DNA of 64,000 nucleotides from Berkiella_A sp964633725 (GCA_964633725.1 CAZWHY010000008.1:1-64000); one strand, 5' to 3'; positions 51,637-60,993 are shown, numbered from the stretch's first letter. Numbers and translations: made by a program. Notes: generated from the letters alone by a model not told the origin.

Positions 51637-52401
51637 ATGAAAATATTGAAGCTTCAGGAATGGTTTGGAATCTCAGGGATAATATTAATGTGCTGTTTAC
51701 TTATGCCGGTTACGGGGTATTCAGAAACCAATGAGAAAATTCAACAAATTGCGACCCAATTAAAACAACATTTTCCGGAAGTGCGTGCCCAAGATATTCA
51801 GCCCTCAAAAATCAAAGGTATTTTTCAAGTCACCCGTGGTCCATCTGTTGTATATGTGACAGAAGATGCGCGTTATATTTTTTCAGGCGATATTATTGAT
51901 GTAAAGAATAAATTTGAAAATATCACTGAGCGATCTCGCCGGCAAGCACGTGTGAGTGCTATTAAAGATATTGCAGCACAAAATGCTATTATATTTGCAC
52001 CTAAAAAAATTAAAAGCACGATTACTGTTTTCACGGATGTGGATTGTGGATATTGTCGTAAACTGCATGGCCAAGTTAAAGAGCTTAATGACAAAGGTAT
52101 TGCCGTACAATATTTAGCGTTTCCACGCTCTGGCCCAGATACAGACAGTTATAAAAAAGCCATTAATATTTGGTGCTCAGACAATAAAAATCAAGCGCTG
52201 ACAACTGCTAAAAATGGCAAATCTATTAAAACCCAAATCTGTGATACCCATCATGTCAATGAGCAATTCCAATTAGGGATTTTGATGGGGGTTAATGGTA
52301 CCCCAACGATTATTTTAGAAAATGGCACGGTGATACCAGGTTATTTAACACCTAATAAACTAGAGAAAGCCATTTTGCAAGAGATGACGCAATCACGATA
52401 A
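51637..52401 (+). CDS. dsbC: Thiol:disulfide interchange protein DsbC
   Basis: 254 residues: signal sequence (ISGIILMCCLLMPVTGYS), N-terminal dimerisation domain, then a thioredoxin fold with active site DVDCGYCRKLHGQ and cis-Pro GVNGTPTIILENG. Periplasmic disulfide isomerase. GTAAGGA lies about 8 nt upstream of the ATG. A terminator follows at 52437-52458. Confidence 0.93.
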   Translation: MKILKLQEWFGISGIILMCCLLMPVTGYSETNEKIQQIATQLKQHFPEVRAQDIQPSKIKGIFQVTRGPSVVYVTEDARYIFSGDIIDVKNKFENITERSRRQARVSAIKDIAAQNAIIFAPKKIKSTITVFTDVDCGYCRKLHGQVKELNDKGIAVQYLAFPRSGPDTDSYKKAINIWCSDNKNQALTTAKNGKSIKTQICDTHHVNEQFQLGILMGVNGTPTIILENGTVIPGYLTPNKLEKAILQEMTQSR

Positions 52402-52436
52402 ATCACCAATACTTTATGTAAACCCATATCAAAAAG

Positions 52437-52458
52437 GCCACACTATGTGGCTTTTTTT
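52437..52458 (+). terminator. Rho-independent terminator after dsbC
   Basis: GCCACA (52437-52442) / TGTGGC (52446-52451) with a 3-nt loop, preceded by an A-run and followed by seven Ts. The flanking A/T runs make it potentially bidirectional. Confidence 0.85.
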
Positions 52459-52604
52459 GTTTCATAAGGTGCATAGCTAATTCGTAGAATTTGTTAAAAA
52501 GCATAATAATTGGTAGTGTATTTTTGTAAACATTGAAAATGTGAAAATTAGTATTACGATAAAGGATGTTAGGGTTCATTCCTAAATATATATGGAGTTT
52601 TATT

Positions 52605-52868
52605 ATGAAAATACTACATGCAAATGAAATATCACAAATATCTGCTGCTAGCTCAGGCTTTTTCACAGATAGTGATGGATTAACCTATTTTTTAACTTTT
52701 CCAAATCAGTCGCAAGCCTGTGTGAATGCATATTTAGCAGATTCACAATTTAGGGTAGATAATAATGGGGTTACAGATTTAGGACTGAATTCTAATGCTG
52801 TAGAAATATGTGGTAGCTTTACGGTTGTATCAGAAATGCTGTTTTTAGAGATCATTCAAATTAAATAA
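52605..52868 (+). CDS. Small protein with double-glycine-type leader resemblance
   Basis: 87 residues from ATG 52605 (GGAG 7 nt upstream). The start MKILHANEISQISAASSGFF resembles the leader of peptides exported by C39-peptidase ABC transporters (L..EI..IS then small residues), with Ala-Ala in place of Gly-Gly/Gly-Ala. The rest has a few Cys, is polar and unlike any family I know (LTYFLTFPNQSQACVNAYLADSQF). No transporter or modification gene is adjacent. Could equally be an orphan small protein. Confidence 0.55.
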   Translation: MKILHANEISQISAASSGFFTDSDGLTYFLTFPNQSQACVNAYLADSQFRVDNNGVTDLGLNSNAVEICGSFTVVSEMLFLEIIQIK

Positions 52869-52942
52869 TGATGAGCTTAGGATCGAGCACAAAGAGAATA
52901 TGCCAGCATATTTTTATTTTGTTCGATCCTGATTTGTAGAAT

Positions 52943-54592
52943 TTACATATTTGAATAGTTGGGGCCACCCGTTCCTTCTGGGACTGCCCAGGTAATGTTT
53001 TGTTTGGGATCTTTTATATCACAGGTTTTACAATGTATGCAGTTTTGAGCATTGATTTGTAATTTTATTTCTTTGTTATCTCCCTCAATGTATTCATAAA
53101 CGCCAGCCGGGCAATAACGATTTTCTAATTGTGCATATATTTTATAATTTACTTGAATTGGGATTTTAGGATCTTGTATTTTTAGATGACAAGGCTGATC
53201 TTCTTCATGGAAAACATTGCTCTTAGAGACCGATGTGAGTCGATCAAAACTGATCTTACCGTCGGGCTTAGGGTAAAAGATAGGCTTATGTTGGATAGCC
53301 GCTTGGGTGCTTTCATGGTCTAAATGATTAGGCAATGTCCAAGGCGCTTTACCCCTAAGGATATAATGATCTAATGCGCTATAAGCTAGCCCTAGCCATA
53401 ATCCCCATTTAAAACTGGGTCTAATATTTCGGACTTGATGCAGCTCAGGTTTAATCCAGCTTTGGTTAATTTTAGTCGTATAGTTTTTTAGTGTATCTGG
53501 TAGTTGAATATCTTGACTGAGTACTTCAAATACACTCTCCGCGGCCAACATACCTGATTTCATCGCAGTATGTGTACCTTTTATTTTGGCCACATTTAGA
53601 AATCCCGCAGCACAGCCTAATAATAGCCCACCCGGAAAATGTAATTGTGGTAAAGATTGCCAGCCACCTTCATTCAAAGCTCTTGCGCCATAACGAATAA
53701 CACGACCGCCTTCTAGCATTTTAGAAATTTTAGGGTGATGTTTGAAACGTTGAAATTCTTCATAAGGGCTTAAGTAAGGATTTTTGTAATCTAATCCTAC
53801 CACCAAACCAATGCTAATAAAGTTATTATCTAAGTGATAAATAAAACTACCGCCATAGGTTTTATTGTCTAAAGGCCAACCGACTGTGTGTACCACTTTG
53901 CCTTGTTGGTGATGCTTCGGGTCAATTTCCCATAGTTCCTTAATACCCAAACCGTAAGTTTGTGGTTGTGAGGATTCATTTAAATTAAATTTCTTGATAA
54001 CTTGCTGGCTCAATTGGCCTCTGCATCCTTCGGCAAATAAAGTGTACTTTGCATAGATGTTTACACCTGGCTGGAATGATGGTTTGGGTTGGTTGTTCTT
54101 GTCTAAGCCCATATCACCTGTTTGTACGCCAATAACCCGCTGCTGTTTGTCATATAAAAGATGGCTGGCAGAAAAGCCTGGAAATATTTCAACGCCCATC
54201 TCTTCGGCTTGTGTGGCTAGCCAAGCACAAAATTGACCAAGGCTAATAATGTAATTCCCTGCGTTATTCATTGTGGGAGGCATTGGTAATTTGATTGTGT
54301 TTTTTTCTGTTAGAAAATAAAATTCATCTTTTGTGACGGCCGTTTGTATAGGGGATTTTTTATCTTGCCAATCTGGAATAAGCTCATTTAAAGCTCTAGG
54401 TTCTAATACGGCTCCCGATAGAATGTGGGCTCCCACTTCAGAGCCTTTTTCTAAAATACAAACGCTAGGTTCTTGGTTATTTTTCCTACATAATTTTGCA
54501 TACTGTATTGCTGCGGATAGTCCTGCAGGGCCAGCACCGACGATCACAAGATCATAATTCATTGATTCTCGGTCTACAGTATCTTGGTTCAT
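52943..54592 (-). CDS. Electron transfer flavoprotein-ubiquinone oxidoreductase
   Basis: 549 residues. N-terminal FAD motif (DLVIVGAGPAGLSAAIQYAK) and C-terminal 4Fe-4S site: RYCPAGVYEY plus CIHCKTCDIKDPKQNITW. It passes electrons from ETF to ubiquinone at the inner membrane. AGGA sits 7 nt before the ATG. Divergent from etfB, its redox partner. Confidence 0.96.
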   Translation of the reverse strand: MNQDTVDRESMNYDLVIVGAGPAGLSAAIQYAKLCRKNNQEPSVCILEKGSEVGAHILSGAVLEPRALNELIPDWQDKKSPIQTAVTKDEFYFLTEKNTIKLPMPPTMNNAGNYIISLGQFCAWLATQAEEMGVEIFPGFSASHLLYDKQQRVIGVQTGDMGLDKNNQPKPSFQPGVNIYAKYTLFAEGCRGQLSQQVIKKFNLNESSQPQTYGLGIKELWEIDPKHHQQGKVVHTVGWPLDNKTYGGSFIYHLDNNFISIGLVVGLDYKNPYLSPYEEFQRFKHHPKISKMLEGGRVIRYGARALNEGGWQSLPQLHFPGGLLLGCAAGFLNVAKIKGTHTAMKSGMLAAESVFEVLSQDIQLPDTLKNYTTKINQSWIKPELHQVRNIRPSFKWGLWLGLAYSALDHYILRGKAPWTLPNHLDHESTQAAIQHKPIFYPKPDGKISFDRLTSVSKSNVFHEEDQPCHLKIQDPKIPIQVNYKIYAQLENRYCPAGVYEYIEGDNKEIKLQINAQNCIHCKTCDIKDPKQNITWAVPEGTGGPNYSNM

Positions 54593-54749
54593 GTTGCATT
54601 CCTATGTTTATTTTGCATTCTGACTCTATTAGGAACGAGCATGATAAAATTGAAAATCATTTCATGTCCGTTTCTTAAGCGCGTCCATATTCTGGATAAA
54701 GCGTAGTCATGGTATCATGTTGTGTTGTTCGATTTCTAACGAGGGAAAT

Positions 54750-55511
54750 ATGAAAGTATTAGTGCCAGTTAAGCGTGTTGTTGACCCATATGCCACGATA
54801 CATGTTAAAAAAGATAGAAGTGGTGTGGAGACACAAAATGTCAAAATGACGATGAATCCATTTGATGAGATTGCTGTGGAAGAAGCGATTCGTTGGAAAG
54901 AAAAACAAAAAGCCTCTGAAATCATAGTCGTCTCGATTGGGGATATGAGTGTGCAAGAGACATTGCGTCATGCTTTAGCTTTGGGCGCAGATCAAGCAAT
55001 ACACATTAATACAAATAATAGTCTTGAGGCAGCCGAACCATTAAATATTGCAAAACTATTAAAATGGGTTGTAGAACAAGAGCATCCAGATATTGTTATT
55101 ATGGGCAAGCAAGCGATTGATAACGACTGCAATCAAGTAGGACAAATGTTGTCGGCTTTATTAAATTGGCCTCAAGCTACTTTTGCTTCTGACATTACAT
55201 TTCAAGATGACAACATAATTCATGTAACGCGTGAGGTCGATGGCGGTTTAGAAACTTTGGCAGTGACAATGCCAGCGGTGTTAACGACGGATTTAAGATT
55301 AAACGAACCGAGATATCCTGCCTTGCCTAATATCATGAAGGCAAAACGTAAGCCCTTAAAATCTATTGGCATAGAAGAAACTGGATTAGAGCTAAAGTCA
55401 CATCAAATTGTGTTAAAAGTAGATCCACCCAAAGCGCGTGCTGCCGGTATACTCGTAAAAAATGTATCAGAGCTGATAGATTGTCTACATAATAAAGAGA
55501 AGGTGATTTAG
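54750..55511 (+). CDS. etfB: Electron transfer flavoprotein beta subunit
   Basis: 253 residues: MKVLVPVKRVVDPYATIHVKKD, NPFDEIAVEEAIRWKE, and MGKQAIDNDCNQVGQMLSALLNWPQATFAS are EtfB signatures. Binds AMP and partners EtfA. I choose ATG 54750 (GAGGG 5-6 nt upstream), not an ATG at 54717 that adds 11 unrelated residues. Two nucleotides separate it from etfA. Confidence 0.96.
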   Translation: MKVLVPVKRVVDPYATIHVKKDRSGVETQNVKMTMNPFDEIAVEEAIRWKEKQKASEIIVVSIGDMSVQETLRHALALGADQAIHINTNNSLEAAEPLNIAKLLKWVVEQEHPDIVIMGKQAIDNDCNQVGQMLSALLNWPQATFASDITFQDDNIIHVTREVDGGLETLAVTMPAVLTTDLRLNEPRYPALPNIMKAKRKPLKSIGIEETGLELKSHQIVLKVDPPKARAAGILVKNVSELIDCLHNKEKVI

Positions 55512-55513
55512 TC

Positions 55514-56464
55514 ATGGATAAAGTATTAGTAATTGCTGAACACCATCGGGGAAAATTAGCGTCTGAATTTCTGTCAACCGTAGGGGCTGCACAAAAAATA
55601 AGCGACCATATTGACGTTATTTTACTTTCTGAGAATTCGGAAAGATTAGCACAATCTTGCGCATCCGTTTTAGGGGTCTGTAAAGTTTGGACTGCGTCAC
55701 ATGATTGTTTGGCACATAAAATTGCAGAAAACATGCAACCTTTTGTTTTAGCTCTGGCCAAAGATTATACACATGTATTGGCGTCTAACTCGACATTCGG
55801 TAAAAATTTAATGCCCCGTATTGCGGCTTGTTTAGATGTTGGGCAAATTTCAGATGTGACTGGGGTTGTAAGCTCTGACACATTTATTCATCCTATTTAT
55901 GCGAGTAATGCGTTTGAGACTGTACAATCAAAAGATGAATGTAAAGTTATGACTATTAGATCCACAGCATTTGATGCGGTAGGTACCCAATCTAATATGG
56001 CGGCAATAGAGGCATTGAGTCTCAACATGGCGCCTAGTACTGTGGTTCAGTTTGTATCAGAAGATACGCCTGAATTGACGCGTCCAGAATTACCCTCTGC
56101 CAAAATTGTGATATCGGGTGGTAGAGGCTTAGGCAGTGAAGAAAATTTTAAATTAATAGAAGATATTGCAGATAAGTTGAATGCGGCCATTGGTGCTTCT
56201 CGTGCAGCGGTGGATGCTGGGTTTGTACCGAATGATTATCAAGTGGGGCAAACGGGAAAAGTTGTTGCGCCTGACTTATATATCGCTGTAGGGATATCAG
56301 GGGCGATTCAGCATTTGGCTGGCATGAAAGATAGCAAAGTGATTGTGGCGATTAATAAGGATCCAGAAGCCCCTATTTTCCAAATTGCGGATTATGGATT
56401 GGTTGGGGATTTGTTTGAGATTTTGCCTGAGATATCAAAGGCTTTAGAGTGTCTATCCAGATAG
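55514..56464 (+). CDS. etfA: Electron transfer flavoprotein alpha subunit
   Basis: 316 residues. C-terminal FAD-binding region: ISGGRGLGSEENFKLIEDIADKLNAAIGASRAAVDAGF, QVGQTGKVVAPDLYIAVGISGAIQHLAGMKDSKVIVAINKDPEAPIFQIADYGLVGDLFEILPEI. With EtfB it collects electrons from acyl-CoA and other dehydrogenases and feeds ETF-QO across the divergent spacer. Confidence 0.96.
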   Translation: MDKVLVIAEHHRGKLASEFLSTVGAAQKISDHIDVILLSENSERLAQSCASVLGVCKVWTASHDCLAHKIAENMQPFVLALAKDYTHVLASNSTFGKNLMPRIAACLDVGQISDVTGVVSSDTFIHPIYASNAFETVQSKDECKVMTIRSTAFDAVGTQSNMAAIEALSLNMAPSTVVQFVSEDTPELTRPELPSAKIVISGGRGLGSEENFKLIEDIADKLNAAIGASRAAVDAGFVPNDYQVGQTGKVVAPDLYIAVGISGAIQHLAGMKDSKVIVAINKDPEAPIFQIADYGLVGDLFEILPEISKALECLSR

Positions 56465-56540
56465 GTTAGAAAGTGTTGACATTTTTGTTATAAAGGTTGA
56501 GGATGTCAAACTTCTTTAAAAGTTTTTCGAAGGGATAAAT

Positions 56541-57281
56541 ATGAAGGTACGATTGTTATCAGTTATTGCTCTTAGTTCAGTCATTATGCTTGGAGGTTGC
56601 GCATCCACTAAAACCATGTTGGAGCATAGAAATCTTGCGGTTGAATCGAAAATGTCATCAACTGTTTTTTTGGATCCTGTTCCAGTAGAGAAGAAGGTAA
56701 TATTGGTTCAGGTTCGTAATACATCAGATCAAAGTGAATTTAATCCAACGGATATGATAAAGGCAAAGCTTATCCAAGCGGGTTACACTATTACTGATAA
56801 CCCTGATGATGCGTATTATATGTTGCAGGCGAATATTTTAAAAGTGGGTAAGGTTGATAAGCTAGAGATTGATAATCTTCTTGGCGCTGGGTATGGTGGA
56901 TCCGTTGATGGGGTATTATTAGGGGCGGCTCTAGGTGCATACAGTGGCTCTGGCCGTTCGATTCTTTCAGGTGGTCTAGTGGGGGCTGCATTAGGTACTG
57001 TTGCGGATGCATTGGTAAAAGATGTGACTTATAGTGTTGTTACGGATATTCAGCTAAGTGAAAGAGCAAAATCTGGTGTTATTTTAACTGAGCATAATAG
57101 CGCAACACTTGCCCAAGGCTTAAATAGCCAACGGGAAATTAGCTCAAATGAAACAACCGACTGGAGAAGGCACCAGACTCGGATTATTAGTAGTGCTAAT
57201 AAAGTAAACTTGAAACTTGATGATGCAAAGCCAGAACTGTTAGCTGGAATATCAAGATCAATCACAGGTATTTTTGGTTAA
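56541..57281 (+). CDS. traT: TraT-like outer membrane lipoprotein
   Basis: 246 residues: lipobox LGGC (C20), then MLEHRNLAVESKMSSTVFLDPVPVEKKVILVQVRNTSDQSEF, and a glycine-rich membrane-like stretch (LGAGYGGSVDGVLLGAALGAYSGSG ... GGLVGAALGTVADAL), the TraT complement-resistance/surface-exclusion family. Chromosomal copies are common in intracellular gammaproteobacteria. No conjugation genes nearby. A terminator follows at 57334-57366. Confidence 0.88.
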   Translation: MKVRLLSVIALSSVIMLGGCASTKTMLEHRNLAVESKMSSTVFLDPVPVEKKVILVQVRNTSDQSEFNPTDMIKAKLIQAGYTITDNPDDAYYMLQANILKVGKVDKLEIDNLLGAGYGGSVDGVLLGAALGAYSGSGRSILSGGLVGAALGTVADALVKDVTYSVVTDIQLSERAKSGVILTEHNSATLAQGLNSQREISSNETTDWRRHQTRIISSANKVNLKLDDAKPELLAGISRSITGIFG

Positions 57282-57333
57282 TTTCATTATCATTAATATT
57301 ACCCATTTTATGTGAAACGGCGTGTTAAAAAAA

Positions 57334-57366
57334 GTTGGCAAGATAAAACTCGCCAACTTTTTTTAA
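57334..57366 (+). terminator. Rho-independent terminator after traT
   Basis: GTTGGC and GCCAAC arms (inner AAG/CTC mostly paired around ATAAAA) followed directly by a long T-run. Confidence 0.8.
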
Positions 57367-57372
57367 CTCTTA

Positions 57373-57420
57373 TTAATAAGACACCCATGTTAAGTTTTAA
57401 TAAGACACCCATGTTAAGTT
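57373..57420. repeat. 24-bp tandem duplicate at left end of RAYT element
   Basis: Two identical 24-bp units at 57373-57396 and 57397-57420 share the core AATAAGACACCCAT. An inverted match ATGGGTGTCTTATT is found at 58639-58652, on the other side of the transposase gene. Confidence 0.85.
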
Positions 57421-57478
57421 GACCAGCAAATATTTATAGGCGTATCTTTATTTAAATTTAAAAAATAAGAATTTAGTT

Positions 57479-58450
57479 ATGCCGTCAGCTCGTTCATTAC
57501 AAATAGATCTTGAAGCAACGCCTTATTATCACGTTATGGCGCGGTGTGTACGCCGTAGCTACTTATGTGGTGTGGATGAGTTAACTAATCGAGATTTTTC
57601 ACATAGAAAAGAATGGATAATATCTAGACTTAAATTTTTAGCTCAAATATTTTCTATTAAAATATGTGCGTACGCGATCATGGATAATCATTATCATGTG
57701 GTTTTATTTGTGGATGATGATGCGACTGAAAAATTTTCTGATAGCGACATAATTGCTCGATGGGCATCTTTATTTCCTAATGATGCAAAAAAATGTTCCC
57801 ATATCCCTGCAAAAATTCCACTTTGGCGCGAACGACTTTCCAGTATTAGCTGGTTTATGCGCTGTTTAAATGAGCCTATTGCACGAGCATCTAACGATGA
57901 AGATGATTGCACTGGGCGATTTTGGGAGGGACGCTTCAAATCTCAAGCTTTGTTAGATGATGGCGCTTTATTAAGTGCTATGGCCTATGTTGACTTAAAT
58001 CCCATTCGGGCTGGGATTACACAAACACCTGAACAGTCAGATCACACCTCTATTTTTGAGCGAATTCAGATGATGGGTAAAAATTTAAAAAGCAAGAAAA
58101 AAGCAGGTGACATAAAACAACCTAAAGATCTACTGCCATTTTTAAGTTCTTGTCTGGATGGGGAAAATAGAGAGCCTGCAATTGATTTCAGTTTGTTTGA
58201 TTATCTAGAGCTTGTAGATTATACAGGACGAGTTATTCGTGATGATAAAATTGGTGCTATCCCTGAATACCTGCCTTCTATTCTAGAGCGGTTAAATTTT
58301 GATGAAAAAGGTTGGATTAATATTATAAAAAACTTTCAAAGCAAGTTTTATTCAGCTGTTGGTTGTGATGTTCATTTAATCAATTTTAGCAAAAATAGAA
58401 AACGTACTATGCAAGGGTTGAGTGCTGCCAGAACCGTATATTTAACTTAA
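57479..58450 (+). CDS. REP-associated tyrosine transposase (RAYT/Y1 transposase)
   Basis: 323 residues of the Transposase_17/Y1 family. The start PSARSLQIDLEATPYYHVMARCVRRSYLCG, HUH motif AIMDNHYHVVL and catalytic tyrosine in AMAYVDLNPIRAGI are all present, so it may be active. Other features are WFMRCLNEPIARASN and GRFWEGRFKSQAL. It carries repeats at both sides with TAAGACACCCAT, its likely recognition sequences. RAYTs nick single-stranded DNA at hairpin repeats. Confidence 0.92.
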   Translation: MPSARSLQIDLEATPYYHVMARCVRRSYLCGVDELTNRDFSHRKEWIISRLKFLAQIFSIKICAYAIMDNHYHVVLFVDDDATEKFSDSDIIARWASLFPNDAKKCSHIPAKIPLWRERLSSISWFMRCLNEPIARASNDEDDCTGRFWEGRFKSQALLDDGALLSAMAYVDLNPIRAGITQTPEQSDHTSIFERIQMMGKNLKSKKKAGDIKQPKDLLPFLSSCLDGENREPAIDFSLFDYLELVDYTGRVIRDDKIGAIPEYLPSILERLNFDEKGWINIIKNFQSKFYSAVGCDVHLINFSKNRKRTMQGLSAARTVYLT

Positions 58451-58638
58451 ATTTTTCTCCCGTTACTTTTCATGTCTCATGCTTATTACTTTCCAAGGGG
58501 TAGTAGGTATCTTTTTGTTTGAAAACCGGATTTTTTATCAATTCCTACAGAATATAATATTTTGATTAAATACTCATAAAATAAAAATTCATTTTTTATA
58601 AAAAATGGATTTTACGCCTTGAAAAATGGGAAATTGAT

Positions 58639-58652
58639 ATGGGTGTCTTATT
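58639..58652. repeat. Inverted copy of the RAYT-flanking core
   Basis: ATGGGTGTCTTATT is the exact reverse complement of the 14-bp core at 57375-57388. It lies in the 342-bp spacer 58451-58792, where nothing else is seen. Confidence 0.8.
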
Positions 58653-58792
58653 TGTTTTTCTTATTTGTTTTGCGGAGGGACGCATGTGAAATCAACAAGG
58701 GAAGTTGGTAATATAAAGCTAAAAAGAAAGAATATAGGCGCAGGGAAGGAGCGAATTGAGATAAGGTTTCTGTCTTGAAGGTTTAATCTAAA

Positions 58793-59263
58793 TCACCACC
58801 GTTCGGCTTTCTCTTTTTTATCAAAATACTCTGCCAATCTGAGTTTTGTGCTATCTGTCGTGCCTTCGGGCAGGTTCGTTAGCGCAAACCATTTTGCGTG
58901 TTTGATTTCTGGTGAAGGTTTTGGATTTTTCTCTATTTCGAAGTCTGTCACGATATAGAGTAAAGGATAATCGCTCACACCTAAAATATTATGTACATAT
59001 ACCTGAAAAAATGAGATGTTTTTGGCGATTACCCCTGCTTCTTCTTGTAGCTCCCTTTTCGCCGCTTGAGCCGTAGGTTCCATGTGATGGAGGCCGCCAC
59101 CGGGGAAATGCCATCCATCCATATAAGTATGCTCTACTAACAAAATTTCCTGTTCTGAATTAACCACCAGGATCCTAACGCCTACGGTTGAGGCGCCCAG
59201 TAACCTTTGTAATCCGCGATGCGTTCTAATGAGAACTTTAAATATGAGTTTTGTCCATTCCAT
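58793..59263 (-). CDS. Nudix hydrolase
   Basis: 156 residues with a perfect Nudix box (GGLHHMEPTAQAAKRELQEEAG; G-x5-E-x7-REL-x-EEAG). The region before it (RILVVNSEQEILLVEHTYMDGWHFPGGG) fits the fold. Hydrolyses a nucleoside diphosphate derivative; substrate not predictable. It follows maiA after 18 nt on the same strand, so may be the last gene of the tyrosine operon. Confidence 0.9.
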   Translation of the reverse strand: MEWTKLIFKVLIRTHRGLQRLLGASTVGVRILVVNSEQEILLVEHTYMDGWHFPGGGLHHMEPTAQAAKRELQEEAGVIAKNISFFQVYVHNILGVSDYPLLYIVTDFEIEKNPKPSPEIKHAKWFALTNLPEGTTDSTKLRLAEYFDKKEKAERW

Positions 59264-59281
59264 CGTTTAAAAGCATCCTCG

Positions 59282-59923
59282 TCATGTTGGTGCAATCGGT
59301 ATGGCATTTTCAAAAGCAACCAGCGTTTGGCAATGTGCAGCAATTTGATTAATTCTCGTATAATGGCTTAAATTAAAATTAAAGCGATTGGCATTGTACA
59401 ACTGAGGAATTAAACAGATATCAGCCATGGTCACGCTATCACCCATACAGTAATCTTTGCTAGCTTGTTTATTGAGTATAGCTTCAATTGCATCAAAGCC
59501 AGATTTTAACCAATGATGATACCAAGCTATTTTATCTTCTTCAGAAGTCTCTAGTGTTTTTACTAAATATTGCAATACACGTAAATTGTTCAGGGGATGC
59601 ATTTCGCAAGCAATAATTTGGGCAATTTGCCTGGTTTTGGTTCGTAAAGAGAAATTTTGGGGTAATATGGGCAAAGTGGGGTAAGCTTCTTCTAAATACT
59701 CTAATATAGCAATAGACTGAGATAGTTGAATATTATGCTCAGAATCGATTAATGTTGGAACCAAGCCTTGTGGGTTAAGTGTTTTATAGTTGGTTTGATG
59801 TTGCTCCCCCCCATCTTTGATTAAATTAACATTTATTTTTTCATAATCAAGTTTTTTTATGTTAAGCGCAATACGAATACGATAACTAGCCGTTGAACGG
59901 AAATAATCATAAAGTTTTATCAT
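59282..59923 (-). CDS. maiA: Maleylacetoacetate isomerase (zeta-class GST)
   Basis: 213 residues. Glutathione transferase fold: MIKLYDYFRSTASYRIRIALNIKKLDYE has the zeta motif SSxSYRxR (STASYRIR), NPQGLVPTLID, SQSIAILEYLEE, and CMGDSVTMADICLIPQLYNANRF. It isomerises maleylacetoacetate to fumarylacetoacetate using glutathione. Downstream of fahA and hpd in a tyrosine-degradation operon. A hairpin lies in the 83-nt spacer before it. Confidence 0.93.
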   Translation of the reverse strand: MIKLYDYFRSTASYRIRIALNIKKLDYEKINVNLIKDGGEQHQTNYKTLNPQGLVPTLIDSEHNIQLSQSIAILEYLEEAYPTLPILPQNFSLRTKTRQIAQIIACEMHPLNNLRVLQYLVKTLETSEEDKIAWYHHWLKSGFDAIEAILNKQASKDYCMGDSVTMADICLIPQLYNANRFNFNLSHYTRINQIAAHCQTLVAFENAIPIAPT

Positions 59924-59953
59924 GTTGATATCCTGTTTGGAGAAATGGATATT

Positions 59954-59976
59954 CCCTCTTCAGCGGAAGAAGAGGG
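59954..59976. other. Hairpin between fahA and maiA
   Basis: CCCTCTTC (59954-59961) and GAAGAGGG (59969-59976) form an 8-bp stem with a 7-nt loop in the fahA-maiA spacer. No clear T-run on the minus strand; may be a processing or attenuation site. Confidence 0.45.
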
Positions 59977-60006
59977 AGAGAGCTGAAATGGAGATATATT
60001 TAGTGG

Positions 60007-60993
60007 TTAATTTTCATATTTCACAACAGTTTGGTCAATGGCACCAAAGATATTTTGTTGCTTTTCATTTAGCATTTCAATACGAATGGTATCACCAAAC
60101 TTCATGAATTCGGTGGTTGGCTTGCCATGTTCAATGGTTTCTAGCATACGTTTTTCAGCGATACAAGAGGAACCTTTAGATCGATCTAAATTAGACACTG
60201 TGCCTGAGCCAATGATTGTGCCGCTGCTCAACGGGCGCGTTTTGGCTGCATGTGCAATTAACGTGGGGAAATCAAAGGTCATATCGATACCCGCATTCGG
60301 TTCGCCAAATCGCTTATTATTTAGAGTGCTCATCAGTGGTAAATGTAATTTTTGTCCATCCCAAGCTTGTCCTAATGCATTCGGCGTGACGGCTACAGGG
60401 GTAAAAGCACTGGAGGGCTTGCTGTGAAAGAAGCCAAAGCCTTTTCCGATTTCATTGGGAATTAGGTTCCGTAAAGAAACGTCGTTTACCAACATAAACA
60501 AAGCAATATATTGACCTGCATCTTCTGGAGATACGCCCATTGGGACATCACTTGTGATGATGGTGATTTCTGCTTCAAAATCAATACCCCAAGCTTCATC
60601 AGCTAGATAAATATTGTCTCTTGGGCCAATAAAAGAGTCTGAGCCACCTTGATACATTAATGGGTCGGTCCAGAATTGTTCTGGCATTTTTGCGCCTCTG
60701 GCTTTTCGGACAAGCTCTACGTGATTGACATAGGCGCTACCATCAGCCCACTGATAAGCTCTGGGGAGGGGGGCGTGAACCGCCTTTGTATCAAAAGCAA
60801 AAGCTTGAGAAATATCGTTCGCATTCAGTGCGGTATAAATCTCTTGTAAATGTGCAGAGCTATTAGCCCAGTTATCAAGCGCAGCTTGCATTGTGGGGGC
60901 AATATCTGGCACTCGGGCAGCGGATTGTAAATCTTCAGAAACAACGAGTAATTCACCATCTCGGGTGCCGTTTTTAAGTGTTGCTAACTTCAT
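60007..60993 (-). CDS. fahA: Fumarylacetoacetate hydrolase
   Basis: 328 residues. FAH family: YLADEAWGIDFEAEITIITSDVPMG (metal-binding E/D residues), LRNLIPNEIGKGFGFFHSKPSSAFTPVAVTP, GSGTVSNLDRSKGSSCIAEKRMLE and FGDTIRIEMLNEKQQNIFGAIDQTV. It splits fumarylacetoacetate to fumarate and acetoacetate, the last step of tyrosine catabolism. AAGG lies 9 nt before the ATG; hpd is upstream by 35 nt. Confidence 0.94.
   Translation of the reverse strand: MKLATLKNGTRDGELLVVSEDLQSAARVPDIAPTMQAALDNWANSSAHLQEIYTALNANDISQAFAFDTKAVHAPLPRAYQWADGSAYVNHVELVRKARGAKMPEQFWTDPLMYQGGSDSFIGPRDNIYLADEAWGIDFEAEITIITSDVPMGVSPEDAGQYIALFMLVNDVSLRNLIPNEIGKGFGFFHSKPSSAFTPVAVTPNALGQAWDGQKLHLPLMSTLNNKRFGEPNAGIDMTFDFPTLIAHAAKTRPLSSGTIIGSGTVSNLDRSKGSSCIAEKRMLETIEHGKPTTEFMKFGDTIRIEMLNEKQQNIFGAIDQTVVKYEN

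Larger units (their letters stand above)
57373..58652 (+). mobile_element. RAYT/IS200-like element with terminal inverted core
   Basis: The Y1 transposase gene 57479-58450 lies between the doubled AATAAGACACCCAT at the left and its inverted copy at the right. Borders are set by these repeats; no target-site duplication was looked for successfully. Confidence 0.6.

Noticed and set aside
52403..52666. Minus-strand 87-codon frame after dsbC
   Set aside because: It runs through the terminator and overlaps the start of the small plus-strand gene, with no family resemblance.
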